Made by a program: the position numbers and the translations under genes. The notes beneath the pieces are model-generated. The model made no database searches, was not told the origin of the DNA, and was given only the letters and a program-made list of their open reading frames with translations. From Marisa cornuarietis (lineage: Eukaryota; Mollusca; Gastropoda; Architaenioglossa; Ampullariidae), in NCBI GenBank assembly GCA_004794655.1, contig SMMW01000141.1:746501-810500 (forward strand): a stretch of DNA of 64,000 nt, written 5' to 3'. This document shows positions 12,001 to 25,600 of the stretch, one piece after another (position 1 is the stretch's first letter; each line of letters opens with the position of its first letter).

Positions 12001-15000
12001 CTGAGTGCTAGGGAATCGTGACCTCACTTTGTGCAGTTGCTTGGTGATTTCATCAAAGTCTATGAATCTAAAGGCAATACTAGTGACGGCACCAGCTGCC
12101 TGTAGGCCCCAGTTTCGGTCAAATGCACCCAGCGCCAGTGGGCCGTATAGAGTGAGGGTTTCTCCCTCCAGTTCTGCAACCATGTTGAGGTTTTCAGCAC
12201 TACCACCTCCCTCAGACCTATAAAAAGAAAATATGACATCTTAATATTAGCAGGTTTCCATTAGAAAAAATAACACTTTATTTATCCCAGAAGGCACTTC
12301 CAGGCAGCTTGATATGAAAGCACAAAAAATACGACATGCTACCACAACATATTCATATCAGCCAAACAGACTCATACTTTCATGTTTCAGGCAGCTGCAC
12401 TCATTGAACACAGTAACATGCAGAAGTTGCACAGCCAAAATAATGAAGGACAGCCGCAGTCTGTTGGTCCTGTATGCAGATAAACAGAATTGGCAGCCTG
12501 TTGTGAAAAATTTCAGACATTTTCATAAGTGTCCGCCTGTTATATAGAGTCTGAAGAGCAGTTTGGCTGTCTCAATGACTTTGGTGCAGGTGAATACAAT
12601 GTAAGCTGCTTTTGTCCTTCACTGATAAACTGTTGTGAAAACAGATAAATGAGAAGGATAGCACTGTATGTGTGATCTATAAAAAAAAGTGAAGAAATCG
12701 CTGGGAGACAGAGAAAGACCAGCTTCACAGAAGGAAGAGGCACTGTTCATGACAGCTTGTGTGTTGGAATCCCAGCAAAGTCTCCTACTGAAGATGGTGC
12801 CCAGGTATTTAAAAGTAGGGACAATTTCTACATCCTTGTAGTGGATGACACTTATGGGACTTGGTGAAGAATTCCGATAGAAATCTGAGACAATCTCTTT
12901 GGTCTTACATTAAGTTCTAAGAAATTGTCATCGCACCAGGCAATAAATTCATCTAAAGCTACACCCTGGGTATCTACTGGCCCGCTAAGAAGAGACAGCA
13001 GTGCAGTGTCATCAGAGAATTTGACGAGATATTGACCCCCATGGTCACTGCGACAACTGTTGGCATACAGAATAAACAGAAGCGGGGATAAAACACAGCC
13101 TTGAGGTGAGCAGGTGCACACTGTGATGGAGTCAGAAAAAGTGCCATTGACAAGTACTTGCTGCTGCCTGTCAACCAAAAAGCAAATGATCCATGATGCT
13201 AGCTGAGGACCAAGGGAAAACTCGTGGAGGAGTCTTCTAGCTAGGATATGTGGTTGGATGATGTGGAAAGCTGAGAAGTCAAAAACAACAGTCCTGCATG
13301 GGCTTGTGGATTCTCCAGGTGTTTGAACAAAGTATGAAGGATAAACAGTGTGGCATCATCAAGAATTCTTTTGGACTGGTATACAAATTGCAAGGGTCAA
13401 GACATTTGTTAGTGGCATTTAGAATCAGTGCTTTGATGATTGTCTCCAATACTTTCATAATCAAAGATGTTAAGGCCACTGGTCTAAAGTCATTGAGATG
13501 CTGAGCTGAAGCTTTCTTCGGAACTGGGACAAAGGTAGACAATTTCTAAGCAGCAGGAATGGAGAGTGAATCCACAGAGCGCTGAAATAGGTGTTGGAAA
13601 ATACCTCCAAGTTGGTGCGTGCAGAAACGTAATGTTCTGCCACAAATACCATCAAGACCTGAAGCCTTGCAAATCTTTACTCGCTGAAACAGTTCCACAA
13701 CCTGGTCAGGATGAATCTCAACCTTCGTTAGCACTCCTTATCTCTCTTAGCTCTATGTTAGAAACATTTATCGTCACTGTGCACCAGATATCACATCATC
13801 ATAACACACATAGGCCCTTGGGCACTGGTGGGATTAGGAAGCAAATGAAAGACAAGGCTGCTATTGGTGTCTGTTCACTCCTAGAAGATAAATGCTGGGG
13901 TGCCCTTATATTATGATATTACCGTAAGTTTCCCAAAATCTATAATAAAAGCATTCACAATTGCATTAGCAAGCTATCTGTTTGTATTTTCTCAAAAGGT
14001 ATTGTGTAAAAAAAACCCAAAACTCTGCAAGTCACGTTGATTCTTAACGGTAACTAGAGCATTATAAAACGACATCATCATCATCATCATCTACCACAGT
14101 ACACAAAATAAAACTTCATCATATTTATGATAAGCAACAAGCTGCAACTTGGATTCAAAGAAAACTGCTACATACCCAAAAATGACAGTTTCTTTGGGTA
14201 CAGTCTTAGTTTCATTGCGACGTGGTGCAGTCCGTGGCCTTTCCCCCTCACGATGACTTTCCTGAGACAAGTCTGTCAGGTTGCTGTGAGCACTGCCAGG
14301 CCGCTTTTCACTGCTGCCAAATGACAAAGTATATTTGGAATAAATGGTTTATCTGATAACCTTACAGTTAAGTAGGTCTTCTAACAAAGCACTGACTACG
14401 AAAATAAACTTAACAAGTTCAGCAATCAAATCATATGTAGAGCTTTTATGATAGATACACATTACACAAATAATGGGGGTGTGAATGTATGAGACAGCAT
14501 GAGCTGCACACAGCATCAGGTTCTCGTTCTCACACAAATGCACACACTCAAGTACAATGTTAAAAGTACCTCTCCAAAATTTCACAAAATCATGAATTTA
14601 TTTTTTTTAATCCAGCTGCATTTTAAGAAAACTTATTACTGTAGTAATTTACTTTTATTTATAATAATGTGTTGAAAATATGCAAAAGAGTACCGTTTGT
14701 GACTGGACAAAGATTTGATCAAATCCAAACACTAGTAGTCTACATAAAACTGTAATAACTCATATTTAATTTCAAGCTACAACTTAGAAATTGTTTATGT
14801 CTAATGAGAAACATTAAAGGCATGCTTATTTCTTTTTTGAAAATATCTCACCTTGTGACACCTGACAACTCCTCGTCCTGGGTTGAATGGCAAGCAAACA
14901 TATCCCCTGAAATGGGGAGAGAACCTACATGGTTGGCATACAGCTCAGGCACAACAGGCCCTTTGACCATCCTGGACGTGTGCGAAATAAGAGACCCTTG

Positions 15001-15864
15001 CATTGTCTCCCATTGCCGTTTAGCGTTGTTTATGGCGAGCCGGCGCCGCTCCTGGAAAAGAAAATGCACAAGTTTAACTAAGCAGAGAAACACGAGGCTT
15101 CTTTTAAAAAGAACAGTTTCTTTGCCTGAAACACTTTAATTCTATCCTACCTCTTCATAAAGGGAGTCTTGAACAAAGTTCATGTCACACAAACTAAGTG
15201 CTGCAGCAGTTTACTGCCTCACCACATACATTGGTATAGATAGAAGCGTCACATGTGAATGGTGTCTACACTGGGAATAAGGAATGTTGTTTATACTGGA
15301 ATATATTTTGTACTGGAAAATCAGTTTATGTGCATCAACTATAAGAACAGTGTCATCAGTTGTAATCACAGTATCATCAGTTGAAATCATAATGTCTTAC
15401 CTTTAGGACAGCCACTTTGTTCAGTTCACGGCGTCTCTCCTCTTCTTTCCGAGCCATGACCAAGGCCAGACGCCGTTCTTCTTCCTGGAAAGAGTTTTTT
15501 GAACCAAACAAATGACCAGAGGTACACTACTGTTGTTTTGAAGCAAACTGAGAGAAGAATGTGTTTATTTCGTCAACAATAAATTATCATCTAGACATAA
15601 GAAATATTCTGACAGCTCCTACCACTTAATATTTAATTTAGTAAACAACTGGAAAAACAATTACAGGGTAAAAACAAATTGCTGTGTAGCCAGTGGTCAA
15701 ACAATTAGCGGTACACAATCACTGCAGACTAATTGGGTAGGCAATGGTCAAACGGACTTAAACATTGTTGTTTTTATCTGTTTATTTTTTTATTTTTTTT
15801 ATTTTTTCGTTTTTGCTGCGCAATGAGCATTCTTCTGAATGGATACCTGCACATTACAAATGGA

Positions 15865-15914
<50 letters not shown>

Positions 15915-18900
15915 GTCACTGCAGATGAACTCAATCCTGACATGCTGAAAGGGCCTGAGCATTTGCCACACACCAACAGTTCTGAAAATGTTCTTCTCAA
16001 AAACTGTTAATCATTCTCTGGAGGAAACTGTTGCCTTTATAAGTAGAACAAATTCTCTATCATTTTATACCTTTAAATCTATTTCTTACATGACGCCAGG
16101 CTTGAGTTAATGCTACACAAAACAGCAGACCCTGTTGCAAGACCTAATGGCCTCTGTGGCTTGACCTACTGACCGTGACACGCCGCATGTCCAGCTGCTT
16201 GAGCTGCTGCATGTGACGCAGCACCACTTGTTTGTAGCTGGGGTCCTGACAGATGGGGTTTCCATCCAGGCAAATCTCTGACAAACTGCTGGAGTCCCCC
16301 AGGCATTGCACATCTTCAAAACTGCAAGGCAAGGAGCGCACCAGCTTAAAGCAGTATCAGACATGCAATAAAGGTGTAGACAATGAATCAGCTGTAGTTT
16401 AGTGGTTTTTTCCTAACCAGCTTACTGTTTTTTTAGACTTCTCTCATCGATAAACCTTGTCTTTCTTGTACAGAGTTTGGAAAAATGTACACAAGGTTTA
16501 AAATTAATGTTTATTTCAATGCTGAAGAATTATGTCTACTGCTACTGACGATTCAACTGAGTGACAGAAGCTGGCATGTGTGATGAGGAAAATGTGCCTG
16601 GAAGAGGGAAGAACTTCCCTGGCTCCCTTCAGTTTTGAAAATGCTTGTATGGCATGTTTTGTCCTCACATGTAGTACAAAGTTTACACTGGAGTCCATGA
16701 CAATAGCAGCCTGAAGTTTTTGCAGCACAAAGCAAAATCTCAATGATGATGTCCTACAGCTAGCACAGATATAGCTCCATGTCATTCAGAAGTGTTTTAT
16801 AGCCTGAAAGTTGTGTGCTGGGGAAGGGTATGCAGTCAGAACTGACAAAAATATATATATACCTAGTTGCTACTGTTCTAAACAAGTTTTTGAGTGATTT
16901 TGTTTTTTTGGAAGGCTGGCCTGACAGCATAATTTAGTGATCACAATGAAGAAGAAAGGAGTTAAGGAAAGAAGTACATGCAATATGCACAGTTGACCAT
17001 AAGTCATGTCACAGGGTCTTTGTGATCATTTGGCATTCAAATAAATGCTTTTGATGTGCCGTCAAAGGTACCTTGTGTGTCTGTGTGTGTGTGTGTGTGT
17101 GCACGTGTTTATATGCCTGTGTGTGAAAACTGGCAGGGGGATGCAGGAGTATGAAGTGGTCACTATGTAGCCTGTTTCTGCTTCCTGTAGTACACGCTAT
17201 GTTCCCACTCCTCACACTGCCGTTCAAGACACTCACACGTCCCTGTTGTTGGTGGACACGCGACTGCGGTAATGTCGGTAGTGCCACATTGTTTGAATCT
17301 ACCACTGGCAGTCTCCTACTCACTAGCCACTCTTACAGCAGGTCAATTTTCAGGAATAATGCTGAATAACAACACATCTTTTTCAGCCTTCCAAGATTCC
17401 AAGGAAATAAATCCATCCTTTGTGAGTCACACAGTCTTCATCACAATACCTGCAATCAAAATCTTTGCAAGCAGGGTGTAGTAGCTACTTGATGCATTGT
17501 GAGCGGGTCCAAGGCCTTCATTACTAATGGGCTGAACAGGAATCTGTCACTGCGAGCTCCCAGTCTGGCCTTGCTCCAATATGCTCTGGTCTCCTTGGGG
17601 AGAGAGATTGTGTTTGTGAGCGTGGCATCAAGCTAAGGAACCAAATCCTTCATCCGTTGTCCTGCCTGACATTTCAATCATCATGCCAGTTCTATAGCTG
17701 GTCCTTGACCGGACTGCTGTGCTTGACATCTCAATCATCATGCCAGCTCTAGCTCGGCCTGGAGTGCGCTGTTGTGCCTGACATTTCAATCATCCTCTCA
17801 ACTCTAGTGAGCCCCGGACCACGCTGCCAGCGACAAGAAAGCACTGAGACCAGACGTTAGCCTTTCAGAGCCGGTGAGTGCAGCCACCCTGGTGGCTGGT
17901 GCAACACACCTTGATTTACTCTGGGTGTCTGAGATTAAGGGGTGAAACATGAACCGCAGACGTCAAGGCTCCATGAGCCCCCAGCTTTCAACATGCGTGA
18001 GGAGACATAATATATAGTCATATAAACGACACTCGTAGTACAGTTATCCCGGTGGAAAGATTGTTTTCTCGCTTTGAATCCACATATTTAGTAGCCGAGG
18101 TTGTAATTTTCCTAACCCCCTACACTAGTCATGTCCGCTCCCACAGCAGCTTTCTAGCACTTGAAAGAGTGAGGTCTGTTTTAAACTTGCAAAAGCCACA
18201 CTGTAGTGAACGCCAGCCCATTGCCGAGGTGGTAAAACGCTCCAACGCCGATCTGTCACGCTGTCCCACCCCCACCCGACCTCCTCGTCTTGAGGTGCCG
18301 TCGACGCAGCAGGGAGGTGGCATGACCAAGTTGTTTTTGTCTTTAATCAATACGCTACTTCTTCACCCACCACACGGAGCGGGACGAAGGATCAGCGGCA
18401 CGTATCGCACGCCCCTCACTACATGTAATTACTGAGTTGTTAACCCCCTCACTAGGACGCCCAACGCCCCCATCCCAAGGCAAGGCGTGTACGCAGTTCA
18501 CCGCCACAACCGCCTCTCAATTTACAGCTGTGTTTTGTGATGATGTCCCTATTATGTTTAGTGTTTTCCTGGGAAAACGGTGGTAAACAGTTCATCCATG
18601 GTTTTACATCAGGCAGACCAAGGAGTTGTTATCGTCCTCACCAGGTGGAACTTCACTCCCGCACCAGGTGCAGCGAGGGTGGGATAGAATGAGAGGGAGA
18701 GAGAGAGAGCCCTGCTATCTGTCCCTCCGTCACTTATAGAAGGTTCTGCTGTGACAAACTGCACAAATATCTCGCGCTACTCATCCTCATCTCGTAACGA
18801 CACCCGTCTCCTCTCCCTCACCGCCGCACAGCGCCCCCGCCAGTGGGGGCCAACGGTATAATGCACGAGTAGGTGTGCAAGTGTGTGTGTGTGTGTGTGT

Positions 18901-19614
18901 TGCGGGAATGGGTAAAGAGACAAGACTGGTTACTCCAGACAGTTTTGGATGAAAAACTAGATGTGTCCGATCCTGGTCCATGGAAGGCGCTGGCAGGAAC
19001 GCCATTGTCTATTATTTTGTTGTCTACAAGAACAGAGAAATTGAAGCCTGCCTTCAGTAACACGAGAGGACATTGTTGCCACTGTTACATTAGTTCTAGG
19101 GTAGCTTGTAAGCTATATTTGTCGCTTGAGTGGATACATACTTACAATGCCATGTACACTCCCTCTAGCTTGCATGGTAAGTTTTGGTAACTCAGACTAA
19201 ATGTCATGGACATACTTCAGTGAAGACAACGGATTCAATGAGGCAATAAAGTCAAGAGATTAGTATCAATTCATCACTGTTAAGGCTAGCAGCCAGATCG
19301 AGTAACTCCATTACTGGCTTATTTCTGTCAAAAACACAGCTGATTACACATAAATGCATTCATACCCAGAAAATGCATGAATGTGCATAGGCACACAAAC
19401 ACACATCAGTATGTTTATGAAACTGGCCGACCAGGAAAAAAATCCTGAACGTTTGATATAACTGCACAGATAAACTAGGGATGTCTCTAGTTATTAGTGG
19501 TCTCCAGTACCAAACAAAAAAAAATTAAAACTAATTGGTCAAGCATGTTTCACATTTTAAGGTACATGCATACACAAACTTCTAAATGCACACAGAATAA
19601 TTATTTTCTTCATT

Positions 19615-19661
<47 letters not shown>

Positions 19662-22600
19662 AACAATCACATGCATGTACACAAAAAGCCCTGCTTGTAT
19701 ATTTCCTGTCAATCGTGTTATGTCAAACTGTCTTCCATATCAGCTAGTTATATAGTTTGTATATTTCCTGTCAATAGTGTTGTGTCTTCCATGTTGGTTA
19801 TAGGTTGTTCAGAGGTTTATAGTGTTTAAGTATGATAATTTGTTTGTTACTGTTTTGCCAAGCTGGAACGTACAAAATATATTTTATGTTAACAACATAC
19901 ACATGATTTATATAGTGCATACTTGCATTCATGGACAACACATGAAAGAAGGAAAGATAAACACCAGTACTGATGACTAAAATGAAAGACAATATTGAAA
20001 ACACAAGGAGGAATAGGGTAACAAGAACTGAGTGTTTCATGAATCTGCAGAGGAAGACAAGTAGCAAAGTAGCCAATAGATGGAAAAAAAGTAGTTGGCG
20101 ACATAATAATCATAATAACGAACATTTTAAAGCATAGCGCTTTTCTGGTGATTTGCTCAAAGCCCTTTACAGAAATGATATACAAAAGTAAACTGAATCA
20201 CCACCAACCATGCACCTATATTCATATACAACAGACATGCTCACTTCTACAACTGAAATACTTGTTCATACATGAAATAAATATAGACACGTTAGGCATG
20301 CTCATGGTCAGGACAGTAAGGCCACTGTTCTGAAAGATGCGTCCTTAGATTAGATTAAGATGGACTAGCATTGTGTGGCAGAAAGAAGTAATGCTCAAGG
20401 GAGAGGTATGTTATTCAGACAGCAGTGTACAATGGTTCCGCTGTTTTTGTTTTTTTGATAAATGCTTTGAGGTTTCCCATCTGTGGGGTGTAAGCACATC
20501 CTCCTCTTCCTCCATTTATTATTATTTGTGTGCCTGCTTTGGTATAGTGTTACGACATCAGGGATAATAGTATAGTGTATATGACATTTGAGAGCATGGC
20601 ATTGTTCTGTTGTGTGTTTGCATGCATGTGTGACAGTTCTGGCCCTTGTTGTAGCATATACTTTGTGCATGGTAACTTGTCTTACCTTGAGATCTCGTTA
20701 AAGCTGAGAAAGAGCCTCTGTAGGTTTGGCAAACTGTCCACATCAGCCTGCAACATTCAGATTGTGAAAGCTCCTTGTACCAGATGCATGGGACACATAT
20801 AACGTCAGGTCTTCTTGTGGCACAAGTGACAGAAATTACAAATCTTGCAAACATCTTTTTCTGAAACTTCTGCCCAAAACACCCAAAACATAAAACAAAA
20901 TGAGAAGACAATTCTCCTAATCTAATCACTGCTGCTGTTTTACCACTGTCACCAGCAACTCATCACCATTACCGATCTCCCCTTTCTCCCTTGGAGTTTG
21001 CTCTTGAAAATTCATAGTAAAATCAGATTTTACATTATGTTACTATTTTCTCAGTCACTTTTTATGGAGAAGCACAACGTTTTTCTAGGTTCATGCTTCT
21101 TTACCACTTGAAATGATGTGTATATCTTTTATGGTCAACCAATTTTATGACCATGCTAAAGCAGTATAGTATATAGTAATGTAGTAGAGAGGTGACACCA
21201 ACCTGACTCTATACAACTGTAACAGTGTTTACAGAACTATATCACTTTTATGCCTGCATACTTTTTATCCATAGGGTGCAATCTTTTTGAAAACTCTAAG
21301 CAGTAATTTGATTGCTAGTTCAACAAACTTTTGATTTCTTGTATGTGAGCAGTGTGACCATGTTAAACTATTCAGAAGTAGCATCCATACATTTCATCTT
21401 GCTTCACAAAGATCTTTATTCTGGCAAAAAAACTCTGATACCTTGAGCCTTTACCTCTTCTATGATAACATAATGGAGATGAAAAGTGATTAAAGATTTA
21501 AAGACAAAATCCATCTGACTCCCCATCTTCAAACTACTATTCTGCAGCTGCATATAAAGAGAAAATTAAAAGAAGATCGGCAGTGACAAGCCAAAACAAA
21601 AAGCATGAAAAGCATGATGAGCATACCACTGTGCGGATTTTGTTGCGTCGGAGGTTGAGTTCAGCTAGAGCATCAATGCCAGCAAGGCTGTCAACATGGA
21701 CGATCTGGTTTCCTGCTAAGTTCAGCACCCGCAACTCTGACAGGTGATTCAGATTTTCAATCGTGCTGATCTGAATAAAATATAAAGGTTATCGCACAAA
21801 GCATAAAGAAAGATCTCTTTATAGCTGTTACAAACCATTTCATTGACCCAGTTCCCAGGTGCAAAGAGTGTATGGGGAAGGAAAAGGGTTGGGCAGTGAG
21901 CAGTCTCAAGCAGAGCAAATGATGTAAAGGTGAGAATGATGTGTGCATAATAGACTGGAATGTGTTGCCTTCTGCCAGTGAGAGAGGAAGTGTTGTCTGT
22001 AACAACAGTAGTATAAAAACAGTGGAATAGGATGCCATCTTCTGAACAACAGCCCTGTCATTCTATTGACTTATTGTGTGTTCTTTGTAAAAAGCCACAA
22101 GCTTGTCCATGGCGCTATATAAGTTCCCTTTATTATTATTATTTACAAGAGTGTTGTCTTCACCTGTTGCCTGTGTTCTTCCATGGAACTGATGTCTTTT
22201 GTTAACAATTATTTCTATGTGCTTATAAAGTTTATTAAAGAAGTGGACTGGTATTGGTAAAGGAAATAGTCAATACTTCTAAAAGTAAATGGAGTTTATT
22301 TCAATACTACTTGTTTGACTGCTTTTTAGCAGGATGAATGCGAACTTGATGCGAGTCATGAAAACATTAAAGATTTGTACCAAACTCTTTTCAACCATCA
22401 CAGATTCAACTTTAAGCCAGAGCTGGCAGAAGGTTAAGCAAGACAGCTCTTAGGTTATGAGCAAGTGACAGACATCAGTAGCTCTGGCCACTTTGATGTC
22501 AGACAGTGTTATTTCATATTCAAACTAGAACACTTGCAATGAATGGACTACCTTGTATATGACCACAACAATTGTTTTTCACAACAATGGCAATTTAATC

Positions 22601-25600
22601 ATACTAGCAGTTTAATGTCCAAGTATAATATAATGACACCTGACTTGTCTGCTCCTGGTGACTGACAACTGACTACCATTTGCCTGGTGTACTTTCTAAC
22701 TGTGGTAGAGGCTGGCTTAAAAGCTAGGTGAAGACTGATTGGTTAGCAGCACTGGTCGACAGGTTGTGCTGTACCTAAAACTATCACCTTAACTTGGAAA
22801 ACATACTCTTGGTGGTGTTGTGATCTTTTGCATGGCTGGCCCACCCCTGTGTAGCCATGTAAAGGAGACATGTAGGTCACATCTAACACCTACATACTGT
22901 AGAAAGTTAGTGGTCAGGTTAGGAAATTTTAGCTGAAACTCATGCTATGTGCAGATCAAGAAAAGAAAGTGGCGATGGGTCGGACATACTTTACGAAAAG
23001 ACTTTTCTAGCATAACCAGACAAGCGATGGACTGGAATCCCCAAGGGAAGAGGAAACAAGGGCGACCAAGACAGACATGGAAACGCAGCCTAATGCAAGA
23101 ACTCAAACTAGCAGACCTGACCTGGGAGGCAGCAAAGCAGACCGCCAAAGACCGCGAAAAGTGGAAGACGACTGTAGAGGCCCTATGCTCCACTAGGAGA
23201 TAAGAGGATTCAAGACAAGAAGAAGACATGCTATGTGAAGTAATTACCACTATCTTTGACCTTCTTGCAGTCAATCATTAAATCATGTGGTTCCCCATAA
23301 CAATATTTATGCTGTAGAAGAGACATAAATTCATCAATAGTTTGGGCGCACACTTTACATATAGTCAATCAAAATGTTTCAAAACATCATGCTGGAAATT
23401 CACGAAATATGTAACACCTATTTCAAGGTACAAGTATTGTATGGATTCCTTTGATACTGCCTGATTGTGGAACAATCTCTTGAGCCAACTGATTTTGGCT
23501 GCAGACAAGAAGCAGTAAACATTAACCATTTCCAGACCATCATTTATGTAAGGTTGACATACACTTTCATTACTGATTCAGTCCATAGAAAGTTTTTATT
23601 AAAAAAAGCTGTCATTGGATTTCTGCTGAAGATACAGACATTTCGAAAAGAAATTTGTTCTATAAATGTGTTAGGTGTTTAAACTAGCTGGTGCTCATTT
23701 AACAATGGCTAGAGAGATTGACAAACCAATTTACACTGATTTCAAAGAAGCCAAATCTAAACAGGACGTCACCAGCACTAGACCAAATCCTCCCCCTTCT
23801 TAGCTAAGGTACAATTTGTCAAAATAAGGCTTTCTTAACTTTACTGACCTGATTTCCATGGAGGTCAAGAACATCCAGTTTGAAAAGCGCATCCAGATTT
23901 TCAATCTTCTTAATTCTGCAGGAAGCAAAATGAATAATGCCTCCAATTCATTTGGCAGTGTTTTTTTTTATTATAATACAACACCATTTAAGCATACCAT
24001 TCTACTTTGCATTTTTAAGTCTGTAAGAGTACAATAATTTTAAATGAGATGATTTAAGGTAATGATAATGAAACATTTCCTTTAATCATTCTACAGCTTG
24101 CTGTAAAACTCACACATACTTGCAAGTTTTACAGCAATAATAATAATAATGCACTGCCTTTTAAAACATCATAGTGTGAATTTTTCTTCCACAGCAAAAC
24201 AATAACTCTTGAGACAAAATATTAGCTCTAACTAAAATTTTGGAGTTTGGGGGAGGGCGCCATAACAACTAAGCATTCACAGATGACTCTTGCTGCCAAA
24301 GGAATTAGAGAGAAATACTATGAGATTTTTATACCCCATAAGCAACTAACAGCCATATAGTTGTCTGTCCTGTAAGCATTTAAGCATTTTTTAATACCTT
24401 TCAGGGTTCTATTTTTGCTCAGTCAAAATTCCAGGCAGCAGAGGTTTTTATTTGTAAGAGCAAATTAATAATAATAATGGGAGATAGATTCAAAGCAAAG
24501 AGATTGCACTCCCTGTTAGTGTAGCCACTCATGCAGAGAAGAAGCCATCATCACAGAAACAGTCTGCAGCTTTGCCCTTGCATGCAATCTTAAACAAGCC
24601 GATGAAGTCTTCTTTGGAAAGTAGTTGAAAGTTATTATGATGTTTGTGATGTTACAAAAAATTCCCAGCATTTGTGATTAATTTTTCTAAAAGTAGAAAA
24701 TTTGTTCGTTGGTATTTTGTAATAATTCAAGCAGTTTCCTATTATGAGTGTAATGTACAGCTCCAAGTCATTCAGGAACAATGCTGATAAAGCCATCCAA
24801 TGACTGAACTTGGAAACCTTAAAGGATGGTCTTAGAGCGTTGTGCATCATGTGGCCAAAGCAGACAAACACGCACCATTTTACTGTTCCCAGAAGGCATT
24901 CTAGGAGTTACTGGTATTGTTTTTTTGTGTAGTGTTTGAAGAAAGCTCATTCAGATCTTCATTCTTTTATTCCTGTTTTGAGGAGAGACAGCTGGAAAAG
25001 TTACAATAATAGTGATTAGTTGATTCATACACCACACCAAGAAGTAAAGATTCTCTGGGCTACTAGCAACTGATTGAGGCAGTGAGCAGGAAGTGGTTGA
25101 GTCCTGGACACAGTATGCGAAGATAAAGCCCAACTTTCCTTCATCTGTCTTTTGCCTGTTCTGCTACATACAGGCATCGACTGATGAGCATTTATGCTGG
25201 TACACTGGTATTAGTCATCAAGGGCAACAACTGGACAGATACAGCTACTAAGGCTCACCATCCAGGGCAGTCTTCAGCAGTGATGAGCAGGTCCTGTCTA
25301 GCAGTCCACTCCTTCACATTTACCCATCACGTCTTCCTCTCTCCACCTCTTTATCATCCCCTCACCAAAGTACACTGAAGAATGGACTCACACACAGCAT
25401 CGTGGCAGGTCACATGGTTAAGTCAGACAAACTTGCACCGTTGCACCACTTTACAGTTGTGAGAAGGGGTTCCTGGTGTCATACCATATAAAGTCCCTAG
25501 TTTTGTGCTCCCTGTATGAGACTCACAGCAGCCTCTTCAGGCACTTGGGCTGTGTTTTCTTCTCTGCATCAACAAGTACATATCTCCAAAGATGGAAATT

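Noticed and set aside
15733..15948. Frame with a long His (or Ser) run
   Set aside because: It is a translation of the (CAT)16 microsatellite, inside an LRRC49 intron.
18215..18300. Possible tRNA gene or SINE (TTGCCGAGGTGGTAAAACGC)
   Set aside because: It resembles a box A only; no box B at the right distance and no cloverleaf could be drawn.
24635..24871. Possible relation between 24750-24850 and 16700-16800 (shared AGCTCCATGTCATTCAG-like text)
   Set aside because: The similarity is one short stretch; it may be a faint shared repeat but is too little to call.
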